Shown: positions 9,359 through 18,615 of the stretch, in pieces
Layout: each line of letters opens with the position of its first letter
Position numbering within the stretch: the first letter of the stretch is position 1
Source: Corallochytrium limacisporum
Lineage: Eukaryota; Opisthokonta
NCBI GenBank assembly: GCA_002811645.1
Contig: PDIP01000052.1
Span: forward strand, 174,159-194,828
Length of the DNA: 20,670 nucleotides
Reading direction: 5' to 3'
Notes under the pieces: model-generated
What the model saw: the letters and a program-made list of their open reading frames with translations, nothing else
Database searches by the model: none
Told to the model about the DNA's origin: nothing
Program-made: the position numbers and the translations under genes

Positions 9359-10060
9359 ATGTCCGGTCGCTGGGGACAAAACTACGACTCTAAAGAATAC
9401 TGGGAGGAGAGGTACGGTTCTGCTGCAAAAGAACAGACATATTTCGACTGGTATCTGATCACCTTTACTCGCATCGAACCTCTGGTCAGGGCATATGTCA
9501 CTGAGAAGATAGGATTGGCCATCGATGTGGGCTGCGGAAATTCTAATATTTCTCAAGAGATATATGCCTCAGGATTATTTGGGTCCGTTATTGGCATTGA
9601 CTATTCTGAGAATGTGATCAACTTGCAGAACAACGGGTTAAACAATGCCCAATGCCCCGGGCTGTCATTCCAATGCGCCAATGTCACTGCCATGGGTTCC
9701 ACGCTGGAGGAGGGATCTGTTGATGTGATCTTTGACAAGGCAACAATGGATGCTCTTGACTGTGGTGAAGATCAGACCAATTCCATCGCTGCTGCCAAAG
9801 AATACGGGCGCGTACTCAACACCGTGCATGGTCTGTGCTTCATTATCACGTGCCGTGATCCAACACGTCGATTGGACTCGTTCGACAAGAACGGACCTTT
9901 GGTACCCCTGGAAATTTGCGAGCTCCGCAAACCGGAAGGAGATAACTCTCCCGATCGAGTCCATGTTTTGGTCTTTACCACTGCTGGATCTATTCACGAG
10001 AAACCGATCCCCCCGGTGAGGAGCACCCTCGACACAATGGGCACACTGGTCCGTACATAG
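9359..10060 (+). CDS. METTL13/EEF1AKMT4-like SAM-dependent methyltransferase
   Basis: 233 residues, started at ATG 9359. The frame runs ten codons further upstream to a TTG, but the family motif EYWEERY (residues 13-19) normally sits near the N-terminus, which supports this start. It is a class I Rossmann methyltransferase: motif I IDVGCGNSNIS (55-65) binds S-adenosylmethionine, the acidic end of strand 2 is D81 (VIGIDYS), and FDKATMDAL (125-133) matches the F/DKGTLDA motif of METTL12/METTL13/EEF1AKMT4 enzymes. FDWYL (29-33) fits the same group. These enzymes mostly methylate lysines, or the N-terminus, of translation factor eEF1A or mitochondrial proteins. The exact substrate cannot be read from the sequence. 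The length fits a single-domain member. Its 3' end faces the glutathione transferase gene 176 bases away. Confidence 0.88.
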   Translation: MSGRWGQNYDSKEYWEERYGSAAKEQTYFDWYLITFTRIEPLVRAYVTEKIGLAIDVGCGNSNISQEIYASGLFGSVIGIDYSENVINLQNNGLNNAQCPGLSFQCANVTAMGSTLEEGSVDVIFDKATMDALDCGEDQTNSIAAAKEYGRVLNTVHGLCFIITCRDPTRRLDSFDKNGPLVPLEICELRKPEGDNSPDRVHVLVFTTAGSIHEKPIPPVRSTLDTMGTLVRT

Positions 10061-10236
10061 GCCACATTGTCATGCCTTAGGAAACATAGCAGCAACTCCT
10101 CAGTACGTACAGCACAATTCACTTTTTCAATACAGCCATGGTATCCATGATCAGATTACTATGAGTTAAAAGCCATGCAGTGGCAGTTTATCAACCTTGG
10201 TCGCTTATCTACTAGCTTGCGATGCTAGGCCGCTGG
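10061..10236. other. Short convergent spacer
   Basis: 176 bases between the stop codons of the methyltransferase (+) and glutathione transferase (-). It must hold both polyadenylation regions. Nothing else is seen. Confidence 0.6.
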
Positions 10237-10932
10237 CTATAGTTTCGGCAACTCACTGTACTTCGAGAAAACGGCCGGATCAAACGCAGCCAATGACTCC
10301 TTCTCGTGCTTGAACGCCGCCTGGAACGCCGGGCGTTTCTCCAGCCGTGCCATGTATGCATGTAGGTCAGGTCCATAACTCTCCCAGGCACCGATTTGTT
10401 TGCCCAGAATAATAGAGTACGACACATCAATATCGGCGATGGTGAACTTGTCGCCAAGCAGGTACGGCTGCTGACCGTCCCTGAGTGTATTCTGCACCAG
10501 ACGCATGCGCGCCAAGTGCCAAGCCTTGTAGTCCTCGCCGACTTCCTGCAATCCGCGCTGCTTTTCAAATATGCAGTATCTTAGATAAAGCGTCTGGGGA
10601 AAGGTTAAGGTAGCATCGGCGTGGAACAGCCAGTTCAGATAAGTTCCGTATCGCGGATCACTAGGCGGTACCGAGATCTGCCGAGTAGTGTCGTACTGTT
10701 CCACAAGATATAGAGGAATACCACAGGACTCAGTCATGCGTACCTCTCCGTCTAGGAAATAAGGGATAGTCCCTAGCGAATTGAACTCTTTGAACCCTTT
10801 GGCTTTAGCCCGAGGTGGGAAGGGCATGGTAACCAAGTCATAGTCCAACTTCAATTCATTCAGCGTCCACAGAACGCGGAAACTGCGTGCCTGGTCACAG
10901 TGAAACAGAACTCTCTTAGCTGCACCCGCCAT
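10237..10932 (-). CDS. Glutathione S-transferase
   Basis: 231 residues from an ATG in good context. The N-terminal thioredoxin-fold domain (about 6-80) contains ARSFRVLWTLNEL (15-27), where S17 is the likely glutathione-activating serine. The cis-proline is P57 (GTIPYF), and the glutathione gamma-glutamyl contact is E68-S69 (TESCGI). The C-terminal helical domain (about 95-210) carries the N-capping/hydrophobic-staple type sequence FTIADIDVSY, typical of the fold. Length and motifs match cytosolic GSTs of the theta/beta-like or fungal Ure2/GTT-like branches; the class cannot be fixed by eye. It would conjugate glutathione to electrophiles or reduce peroxides. There is no signal peptide, so it is probably cytosolic. 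The promoter should lie in the spacer to the right. Confidence 0.93.
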   Translation of the reverse strand: MAGAAKRVLFHCDQARSFRVLWTLNELKLDYDLVTMPFPPRAKAKGFKEFNSLGTIPYFLDGEVRMTESCGIPLYLVEQYDTTRQISVPPSDPRYGTYLNWLFHADATLTFPQTLYLRYCIFEKQRGLQEVGEDYKAWHLARMRLVQNTLRDGQQPYLLGDKFTIADIDVSYSIILGKQIGAWESYGPDLHAYMARLEKRPAFQAAFKHEKESLAAFDPAVFSKYSELPKL

Positions 10933-11163
10933 CCTTTCCTTTCACAGTTACTGTCCTGTGTGAGTCTGTATGTACTCAGATGCGGTCGCGGAAGAACGTT
11001 CATCCTTGTCATGTGAATCTCCCTTATTGAAATACCATTGATGACTGACGAAGGAGTTCAAATGAAAATGGAGACAGAGACACACAGAGAACATTCAAGT
11101 GTGTGGCTTTCATCAGTTGTTCTACTCATTGTCAGGATACGCCCATGATTCGAAGCGCCTACA

Positions 11164-11192
<29 letters not shown>
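11164..11192. repeat. (CA)n microsatellite
   Basis: About 14 AC/CA units, ending six bases before the ATG of the small basic reading frame at 11198. Confidence 0.92.
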
Positions 11193-11195
<3 letters not shown>

Positions 11196-11197
11196 CC

Positions 11198-11332
11198 ATG
11201 GAGAAAACCAACCGCAAACGCAAGCCAGCAGAAACCGATACCACGACCTCTGTCCCCACCAAGCGCCAGTTTTGTGTGGGCACCGTCGGACGGGTTCGGA
11301 TCCGCAAAACCGGCAGATACGTGGTCTTATAG
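11198..11332 (+). CDS. Possible 44-residue basic peptide
   Basis: ATG to TAG, 44 codons, with third positions mostly C or G as in the neighbouring genes. The peptide is strongly basic, with a KRKP cluster at residues 8-11 like a nuclear signal, and ends VGRVRIRKTGRYVVL. It lies right after the (CA)n tract. No family was recognised. It could be a short gene, an exon of a spliced gene or chance; the length gives little statistical support. Confidence 0.2.
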   Translation: MEKTNRKRKPAETDTTTSVPTKRQFCVGTVGRVRIRKTGRYVVL

Positions 11333-13411
11333 ATAATAGACCTTGTGTGAGTGGGCTTTTGCGATAATGATAAAGAAGCGAAAGGTGTAGGGTACACGGG
11401 ACCCCGCGAAAGGTGAGCCACGGGGTATGTGTGAGTGCGGACAACGAAAGGTGGACTCTTTTTCAAGGACAAACAGCCTCGCACTGGGCACGGGCACACA
11501 CACTGACCTGACCAGGTGAACTGGCAAATCGTGTCGAGAAATCGAAAGCAAGGACTATTTTTAGTGAGACAGGCGGCCAGGGAAGGAGCGGAGGGTGCGG
11601 TTGGCGGGCCACCGCTGTGCGGTGGTGGGAGGAAAGGGAGGTGGGGAGAGGGGAATGGCCTTTCGGTCTCGTGCTCCCAAAAAAAAAAGGATCGTAGTTG
11701 TAAAATAGTCCGGATGTCCCCTTCTATAGCCTTCGTGGCCGATTTTGTGGGCGACCGCGTTTGTGCGTTGCGGTGTGGGCCATCGCGATCCCTCGTTTTG
11801 ATTTCATGGTTGTGAAAAAATGACATGATGACCTATGAGCCGTTCGCCATGCCATTGAAGGTCGTTCCGAGTGCTTCTCTGGGATGTTGCAGCTATACGG
11901 ATCAATAGGCGGATGTAACCTCTGTGACTCCAGACGAAGCATAGATCCGGTGCGCCATACCACAAGACCCGCTGTTTTCTTAGGTATTGGGTGCCAGAAC
12001 ATACGTGGAACTATCCCAAGGTCGAGCGACCGAGAAGTGTATTTTGTGCAGCTTCGCTGTGTGGTAATATTGCGGGATTCCGACACCGCCACATGCAGGA
12101 GCGGGGTTCCCTTTTGCTTTATTTGCAGACAGTCTTCCGAGGCCTTCTGATCTTGCTCCCAACCCTTAACCCCTTACTGAAATGCTTTGTCATTTTAGTT
12201 GACTACTTTCGTCCCTCTGCACATGCCCGATTTCGGGAAGGCACGTGCCAATCGGCAAGGACAAAGTTTGTTAATGGATTGCGACCTCGCATCACCTGAA
12301 GAGGTCCAAGACGCAGAATGAGATTGACCAATCCGCTCGCAATGACCCCTTACGCGAACGAAGAGAAAAGAAAAACCTGGAGCTCTTAATAATTCTTGCA
12401 GCGTGAAATACGCCAGAAACACATTCGTTCCCCATCCAGCAAATCCCGCGGCCGAATCAACAGTGTGAGTGTGAGTGTACCAGGCTGACGGCACCTAGCA
12501 CAAAGCAGCATTGCCGTCATCCAGTCGCGGGCGCTGCTACACCGCAGATCTCTTACTCTTGTGTCGCCCAGAGTATGGCTGTAGATTAGAAGACGCTCAT
12601 GCATACAGTACTACGATGATAGTTTCTGATCAGACGGACCCATCGCCCAACCGAGGAAGGAAAAATACTGATGAACAGCAGCGGGCCTTTTTGGAACCCT
12701 ACGTCGCCGGTACGGACCCCCGGGGAGAGAAACAGTCCCGAAATGCTGCGGGTCAAGCTGCACAAAGGGAATGCAGGGGAGCCAAATAAAAAATGGTGGG
12801 AAGCATACCAGTGCGGATTCCACTCCATCTCCATTTGCTTGCTGAATGACTGTGTCGGGAGAGAAGTTACTTCGTCCCCTCCGAGGAAAGGAATTCCGGG
12901 GGAATATTGTGGTGGTCGGTGATTGATGTGCCTAAGGAACACGCCTTTTGTTGCCAACTCCGTGATATGCCATAGGGTATTATGATCCTCAGGACCACCA
13001 CGAGCCAAATCTTGGGACAATACCATACCCACCAACACACACCCTGGTCCAGGGGGGGCAGGGCTAAGTTGAGCACATACCTAGTTCTTTATGAGATTTG
13101 GGGAGTGAGCGATAGATAGGTACACGCTCCAGAATGCACACGGCGTTTGTGACTTGTGAGGATTTGCCCCCTTTTTTTGTTCCTATCGGATACTCTCCTT
13201 TGGAGCCCCCCGTGGACCCATGGTCAAAACATCGGACCGACGGATTTAGTTGCTATGTGCTTTGTTGCACGAGTGTACCATAATTCTCGTTCAATAAACC
13301 CCGCGGGCCCCAATCAAACTGCGTACCGGTACTTGGGCTTACCCCTCTCCCCATCCCCCCAAACTTCCAATTGGGAGCGGTCGTTATGTTAGCTTATGTT
13401 GGCTTCCCCTT

Positions 13412-13431
13412 CCCCCCCCCCCGGGGGGGGG
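13412..13431. repeat. C/G-run palindrome
   Basis: Eleven C followed directly by nine G, giving at least an 18-bp self-complementary core. It sits in the gene-poor region about 0.6 kb upstream of the Vps62-domain gene. Confidence 0.9.
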
Positions 13432-14058
13432 CCTTCCCCGCACTTCTTCATTCCCCAGCATTATTCCCTATCCCACACGCGTTGTTCTCCCGTTTTCAAT
13501 AATTTTCACATAATTTCAGTATAGAGAGATCATCCCTACAGACGAACACAAGAATGTACAGGAATTGGAGAAGGATATATGAACGACAAAGGCGGGACAA
13601 GAAAAAATATGGAGAAGGCCAGGGTCGGGGCGATAACGATGGAAGGAGGCCCGGCTCATATCCGTTTCCTCGTACAATTTGCTAGTGCTACTGATGGGGC
13701 CCATCGTCTCGGGGTGATTTGGGGTACGTGAGCCAGTGCTGCGCAGACCATGGTGTGATGCGGAAACGAAATGGAAGGCGGTGATGGCGCGCTGAAATAC
13801 TTGATTTCCTGTCTTTGTGTCCATTCGGACGCATCTTTTGTTGAAGCCTGCTGTAACTTATTGCGTTTTTATTAACCAGTAGAAGTCAACCACGAATGAA
13901 TAGCACGCGAGCATCAGGTATTTGGAACGGAGTGAAAAAGACGTCACGCTGCATTGGGGATCCGCTATGTATGGTTCAACAATAAGAATAGGCGGTATCA
14001 CAGAACAAGACTTTCAGATGAAATTAATTAAATTAACGGTAGATCGTGGGTAAATACT

Positions 14059-16476
14059 ATGCTGTCAACAACAGTTTTGGTCGGGTCCTACTTTGCCACC
14101 ATGGCTGGCTCTGTCATGGGGGACGCACAGGTAGCGAATCAGCGAAAATGCGACGCCAGCTCAGAATCAGGCGCAGTCGGAGGGCAGTTCACAAATCCAA
14201 ACATCTACAACGACACGGAGAATCCATTTGTGTGCGGAGCCTCGGCATTGAACCTGGACGACGCAAGGGATATGGCTTGGAAATTCGCCCCCGTTTTGCA
14301 CGAGCACCCAGCGGAACCGTACCACATGACAGACATTCAGGAATTTCTGGCCAATGCTGAGATTTATAAGACTACAGTGGCACAGAACCAGACTACCACG
14401 CCGGAAAATCTCTGGACCTACGTGGATCCGAGTGTGCTATACTATGATGATCACCAGTATCGCATGGTAGGCCCAACTGCAAACTATGGGGGCACTGAAC
14501 CAGTTGATGGGGAGATTCAGGCACCGATATATTTCACTGCCTTCGAACAGGACGGGTTCTGGGTATTCACATACTATTACTGGTTCAATTACAACGGGTG
14601 TGGAGGCGAAACGTTAGACTACATTACCGAAAACGATGAGTACAAGACAGCCCGGTTTATCTTGTGCAATTTGGGCATCCATGAAGGCGACTGGGAGACC
14701 ACGCAGGTGGTGGTCTGCCCCGATACTCTGGAGGTGCAGGGCGTAACCACCCTGGGTCACGGTGACGGTGAGTTCTTGGACTGTCGGGTGGATGGTGAGT
14801 GCGACTTTGCTGATGGCTACCCGGCTGATGAGCATCATATCAACGTGTACATTGCGCTTGCGACGCACGCCACGTATACCACAGTGGGAGAGCAGTACTA
14901 CATTTACTCGCCGATTCCGGTTTTGAGCCGTGTGCTAGCTTTGTGGGTTACAGATCGTACTTCAGATCAAGGTCCGAAATTTCTTCCCAATGACACCAAC
15001 GTCATTGCTCTACCGAGCCCCAGTTCCATTTCCGAGAATGATCCATTCAATTGGATTGCCTGGGTAGGACGCTTCGGTGGTCTTCTTCCCACAGGACTCA
15101 CAGAAATTCTATGTCTCAATGAAGAAACCACAGCCGTAGAAGACTGTCCTGACGATGAGGTTTTCCAGGACATTGTGTCCATGTTAGGACTTGACGGCTC
15201 CGGCACGACCTCTCTACAGCAATTCGTCATTGATTTAGTTCCCATCACTGGCGATACCACCGGGCCCACGGGTCCTTATGCCAAGAGTCAAGCTTACGAG
15301 CTTCGTGCGGACGATCCACACCCGGCTGGTTTGGATCCAGACGCTGCTTGCCCTGGCAATGTCTATATCTCGGACGAAGATCGCGCGGCTCTGGTACAGG
15401 GACAGCAACAGGCCCGAGACATTCGAAATCGTGAGGTGTTTAGGGACCTTGCTCTTGGATTCCTTGTCCTGCTGGTTGTGGGACTTGTCATTTCTGTGTT
15501 GACTGTGCTGCCAGCTGATGAGACGAGCATTGTGAACCTGGTACTTCGGGATGTGGCGAACGTGGATGCAGAGTTTCCGAACCAGAACATGGCAGATCGT
15601 CACTGGCTCACCCTGTGGTACACTCAGGGTAGGCTGCATGTTCTATGGGTCGTGACCATCATCTTCTTCGAATGCTTTGGCATTGCCGTTATCATTCCTG
15701 GCATCATTGACATTACCGAACTTGGTGAAGACTTGGTGGACTCAAATGTGTGGGAGTTCATTAGAAAGTTCTTCATTGTGCTTTTGCCGATTCTCGGTTT
15801 TCTTGACCTGTTGGCCATTATGCTCGTCTTCTACAGCACATTCTACTGGATCCGCACCGCCAAGCGCATTGATGCATCTTACAACATCAGAGTCTGGGAA
15901 GTCCTGTACAGCATCATGGCATTCTCACAATTGTTTGCCATGTTCCTGTCCATTATGCTGTTTGGCTTGGCGACTCTGGCTTTTGTGAATCAGAAACTCT
16001 TTGTGGAGGGTTGCAAAGGCTTAACAGATGCCACTGGAATAGAGGGTGTGTGCCTTGATCTCAGCGTCTTTGGCCTGAACTCCTTTACCTGCGGATCGGC
16101 GGTAATCAATTTCTGTGCCGATGTTGCTGATACGCGTACCGAACTCATATTCTATGGAGCTCTGTTCCTCACCCTGTCCCATTTGATGGTGGTCATCATG
16201 GTCACCATCGGTGTACGCGTGTTTCGGCTAATGAATGAATTTGCTCAGGCACTCAATGAGCATCGGATGTCAATCCTCGACAACGAAACAGAAGCAGGGC
16301 GTCCGTCGACCAGGAAGTCTTCCGGAGGGAATGGAACTGTCTTGCCCTTATCTGAAGATATCGAAGGCCGTGTCAGTACAGCTTCCGAGGCGAAAGAGCC
16401 CATGGTCTCACCTCGCGCCATGGGTCACGAAGCTGCAGATACTGGCTCAAGTTTGGACGGATCACCCGATCACTGA
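14059..16476 (+). CDS. Vps62-domain protein with five membrane segments
   Basis: 805 residues. The first 23 residues look like a signal peptide. A luminal or extracellular domain follows (about 24-460) with the Vps62 family signature: LGIHEGDWE (205-213), a following conserved His (about 234) and YIALATHATY (264-273). It contains ten cysteines and sequons at residues 51, 110 and 311. Five hydrophobic segments come next, near 464-484, 527-552, 571-598, 616-643 and 695-721. The 599-611 loop is basic (cytosolic), and the 644-693 loop has four cysteines (652, 665, 678, 686) on the outer side. The tail (722-805) is hydrophilic and Ser-rich, hence cytosolic. Yeast Vps62 is linked to cytoplasm-to-vacuole traffic, but the biochemical role of the domain is unknown. 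A second in-frame ATG at 14101 sits in a perfect GCCACCATGG context; starting there would delete most of the signal peptide. Confidence 0.87.
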   Translation: MLSTTVLVGSYFATMAGSVMGDAQVANQRKCDASSESGAVGGQFTNPNIYNDTENPFVCGASALNLDDARDMAWKFAPVLHEHPAEPYHMTDIQEFLANAEIYKTTVAQNQTTTPENLWTYVDPSVLYYDDHQYRMVGPTANYGGTEPVDGEIQAPIYFTAFEQDGFWVFTYYYWFNYNGCGGETLDYITENDEYKTARFILCNLGIHEGDWETTQVVVCPDTLEVQGVTTLGHGDGEFLDCRVDGECDFADGYPADEHHINVYIALATHATYTTVGEQYYIYSPIPVLSRVLALWVTDRTSDQGPKFLPNDTNVIALPSPSSISENDPFNWIAWVGRFGGLLPTGLTEILCLNEETTAVEDCPDDEVFQDIVSMLGLDGSGTTSLQQFVIDLVPITGDTTGPTGPYAKSQAYELRADDPHPAGLDPDAACPGNVYISDEDRAALVQGQQQARDIRNREVFRDLALGFLVLLVVGLVISVLTVLPADETSIVNLVLRDVANVDAEFPNQNMADRHWLTLWYTQGRLHVLWVVTIIFFECFGIAVIIPGIIDITELGEDLVDSNVWEFIRKFFIVLLPILGFLDLLAIMLVFYSTFYWIRTAKRIDASYNIRVWEVLYSIMAFSQLFAMFLSIMLFGLATLAFVNQKLFVEGCKGLTDATGIEGVCLDLSVFGLNSFTCGSAVINFCADVADTRTELIFYGALFLTLSHLMVVIMVTIGVRVFRLMNEFAQALNEHRMSILDNETEAGRPSTRKSSGGNGTVLPLSEDIEGRVSTASEAKEPMVSPRAMGHEAADTGSSLDGSPDH

Positions 16477-16807
16477 CCGACGTTTTCATGTTTTTGTTTT
16501 GGGTTCTTAGGCCTTTTACGGAACCGGCCGGCCAATTTGGTTTCTCTTCCACTTTGTCTACTAAGTACTGGTCGCCGCGATTTGCTACACCGTGCTCGCA
16601 CGACAAGGGTTGCAGGTCAATTGCGCGGAGAGCATGAGTTCAAACCACCATAAAATACGGATATCTTTGCAGTTCCAATGATTCCTGAAGTGGACAAATT
16701 ACGAATACAGCTTTTTGCTCTCTCTCTCTCTCCTTTCAGCTGGCATGAATTGAGACAGCGTCATCATGCTGAGGTGCAAAAGTCTTCGTACGCGGAAGTG
16801 ATCAGAT
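16477..16807. other. 3' flank of the Vps62-domain gene
   Basis: A T-rich stretch follows the stop codon (16483-16503), probably part of the 3' untranslated region. A (CT)n run at 16718-16732 ends in CCTTTCAG, which resembles a plus-strand splice acceptor, but no coding frame follows. Nothing else was recognised before the duplicated segment begins. Confidence 0.5.
16718..16732. repeat. (CT)n microsatellite
   Basis: About seven CT units followed by CCTTTCAG. Confidence 0.85.
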
Positions 16808-17680
16808 ACTGTATTGCTTCAATATAGGAATAGCTTACTAATCTCTACATACCTAAAACTGCTTAGAAGTTGAAATACTAGGGTCAGCCGCACCACGCCT
16901 GCGGACGCACTTGCGATTCTCACATATGGAAGCGGTCTCCATGGTAGAGTACATGTTTAAAGTCGAGTAGAGGACGGGCCGGAACAGACTGGCCGAGAAA
17001 TTTGTATTAGCGGGGACCACCGCGAAGAGTAATTGGGTCATGTATTCACCTGTTGAGAGTAAGTATTCCACATCATTGTTCTTTAGTTACAATGATCCTG
17101 TGTTTCTATATGCATGCTCATTCAGCGCAAGACATAGTGTACTCAATCTCACACTTAACGCTCCACTGCTTCCAGAAATCGGAGTCATACTCCCAGTAGC
17201 CGGTACTGATGGTGTCAGTAATGTCATAGTCACCAACATCGATATCGCTGGGTGCCTTCATGGACCAATCGGTGTAATCGCTCCAGACTGTGTTGTCGTC
17301 GTCACTGTTCTCATCCTCCTCGTAGTTTATGGTCAATGTAATCGATGGTTGGGGAGTACCTGATTGTGCAGTACCAGAATCCAGGTCGTCGTCCAAGTCC
17401 CATTCCGGGTCCTTTTCCCATGAGTCAGTGTCCAAGGAAAAGACATCGTCTCCGTCATCATTAGTGATCGTGATTGAACCCGTGTACCAAGCCTTGTCAT
17501 AATCCGTTTTAAAATCCCAGTACTCACACTTGTTTTTACACTTGATCTCGTTGATCGTGTAGTATGCCTTAGAGCACGCAGTGCTATCACGGCGTTCTAG
17601 TGGAGCGGCCGACACTGCCGCAATGGAAAGTACAGCAAGGGTAACAGATTTCATGTTCATCGTATTGTGTAGCAAAAGCA
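16808..17680. repeat. Direct duplication, copy 1 (secreted-protein gene plus 3' flank)
   Basis: This segment aligns to 19820-20670 in the same orientation, with a period of about 3 kb (2990 bases between the two ATGs). The match covers about 300 bases downstream of the minus-strand gene, the whole coding region and at least 20 bases of 5' flank. Shared landmarks include TACTAGGGTCAG, TGGCCGAGAAATTTGTATT, GAGTAATTGGGTCA and ACCTGTTGAGAGTAAGTA. Copy 1 carries about 20 extra bases near 16848. The right-hand limit of the homology is unknown because copy 2 runs off the window. Confidence 0.92.
17118..17660 (-). CDS. Small secreted acidic protein, paralog 1
   Basis: 180 residues, from an ATG followed two codons later by a second ATG (MNMK). 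Residues 1-19 form a signal peptide ending in a typical AVSAA site. LERR (21-24) follows and could be a kexin-type processing site, giving a mature chain from about D25. The mature part is strongly acidic and rich in Asp, Tyr, Trp and Thr, with cysteines at 29, 41 and 45 and two at the C-terminus (KCEIEYTMSC) that could form disulfides with them. No family was recognised; the alternating pattern suggests a beta-sandwich, which is inference. It shares its first 49 residues exactly with the paralog at 20108-20650 and differs from it at about 38 later positions. It is likely extracellular or cell-surface. The style resembles fungal secreted proteins, but that alone does not identify the lineage. 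Confidence 0.88.
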   Translation of the reverse strand: MNMKSVTLAVLSIAAVSAAPLERRDSTACSKAYYTINEIKCKNKCEYWDFKTDYDKAWYTGSITITNDDGDDVFSLDTDSWEKDPEWDLDDDLDSGTAQSGTPQPSITLTINYEEDENSDDDNTVWSDYTDWSMKAPSDIDVGDYDITDTISTGYWEYDSDFWKQWSVKCEIEYTMSCAE

Positions 17681-17838
17681 CTTGTAACAGACCTCATCAA
17701 AGATAATCTACTAAAAAGTGTCCGGAACTCTCACTTTGGCGGCGGAGTTTCCGATCCTTAAGTACCTTATTCGGAATCAGATCGTGCCAAGGCGCTCTCC
17801 CCCGAGCAGCTCATTGTGGTTTCAGGTTCCTATTACGG

Positions 17839-18319
17839 TTAGCCGAGGACTGGCGGGTATCTGGCTCGTAGCGATGCTATGTTTTCATCTTCGAACGGAA
17901 CAGGATTGCCCACAGAGAAATCGTGCGCGGCTGCGGTGACGTCGTTGACCTGGACGTTCCTTTTGCGCCAGGCTTGCCAAAATTGATCCATAGGCACGTC
18001 CCCCGACTTGCCAGGGCAACACTTTGGCACGTAGGATTCCTGCCTAATTTGGAAGTGCCCATGCGCATGTTTGGCAACAGCTGTCGCGAGCGGGGAGGGC
18101 CGCCTGGGACACAGGAAAATAAGTGAAATGATTACAATACCGAAATCTGTGTTACGTACTGGGTAAGGGTTACTTGCTCCAGGTTGACGAAGACACAAGG
18201 AAAGCGGGTTTTGCAACCTCTATCCCGGTTGGTGGTTTGGGCAAGTGGGCGAAAACATCTAGTAGATGTGCTCGTGAAATTCCGTCTTGGCTTCGCACCG
18301 GGCCCTCGATCGTAGCCAT
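17839..18319 (-). CDS. Two-exon gene of unknown function
   Basis: Predicted from both halves. Exon 1 is 18319 down to 18174: ATG with G at -3 and +4, 48 codons plus two bases. A 70-base intron occupies 18173 to 18104, with donor GTAACC and acceptor CCTGTGTCCCAG after a pyrimidine-rich stretch. Exon 2 is 18103 down to the TAA at 17839. The splice joins AA+G into a Lys codon and keeps one frame, giving 136 residues. Unspliced, exon 1 stops one base past the exon junction (AAG TAA), and exon 2 has no ATG near its start. Both exons have coding-like, C/G-rich third positions. Visible features are MATIEGPV at the start, HLLDVFAHLPKPP (18-30), YVPKCCPG in the middle, MDQFWQAWRKRNVQ and a final LRARYPPVLG. 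There is no signal peptide or membrane segment. No family was recognised. It lies between the two copies of the secreted-protein duplication, on the same strand. Confidence 0.6.
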
Positions 18320-18599
18320 GTCCGGCCAAAGAAGCATTACTTACAGGTGATTTTTTTTTATTGCTAGTCTGGATCTGACTGTCACATTTACTTGCTGTGA
18401 TAGTTATTAGTACACGAGCATATTTTGCGTATCATTGTAATTGCCAAGAGGTCCTGCTGACAAAGCACCTTTATGCTGGGACTGATGTTTTTTTTGAACG
18501 TCTCCGAGTGCACCGTACCTGCGATAGTCAACGGTCAGCCATTTCTAAAAATGGTAACATTAACTTGCTATGTATGGAATAATGCAAAAAACCTGCCTA

Positions 18600-18615
18600 A
18601 TATATATATATATAT
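18600..18615. repeat. (TA)n microsatellite
   Basis: About eight AT/TA units in the spacer. Confidence 0.9.

Larger units (their letters stand above)
10933..14058. other. 3.1-kb region without a convincing gene
   Basis: This lies between the 5' end of the glutathione transferase gene and the 5' end of the Vps62-domain gene, so promoters for both should be at its edges. It holds a (CA)n tract at 11164-11192, a small basic reading frame at 11198-11332, a C/G palindrome at 13412-13431 and several C or G runs. Other open frames (up to about 150 codons at 12586-13038, minus) are of a length expected by chance and match no family I recognise. A small spliced gene could be missed here. Confidence 0.5.

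Noticed and set aside
11122-11826. A 234-codon minus-strand frame
   Set aside because: It passes through the (CA)n tract and purine-rich sequence and consists of Ser, Pro, Arg and poly-Cys/Val. No domain or coding bias was seen.
12586-13038. A 150-codon minus-strand frame in the gene-poor region
   Set aside because: One or two frames of this length are expected by chance in 20 kb. There is no motif or family resemblance.
16620-16660. A possible tRNA T-arm (GAGTTCAAACC)
   Set aside because: The flanking bases do not pair, and no acceptor, D or anticodon arm fits. No other B-box-like sequence in the window gave a cloverleaf.
16718-16740. Splice acceptor after the Vps62-domain gene, (CT)n followed by CCTTTCAG
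   Set aside because: The upstream gene ends in a normal stop, and no coding frame follows the site.
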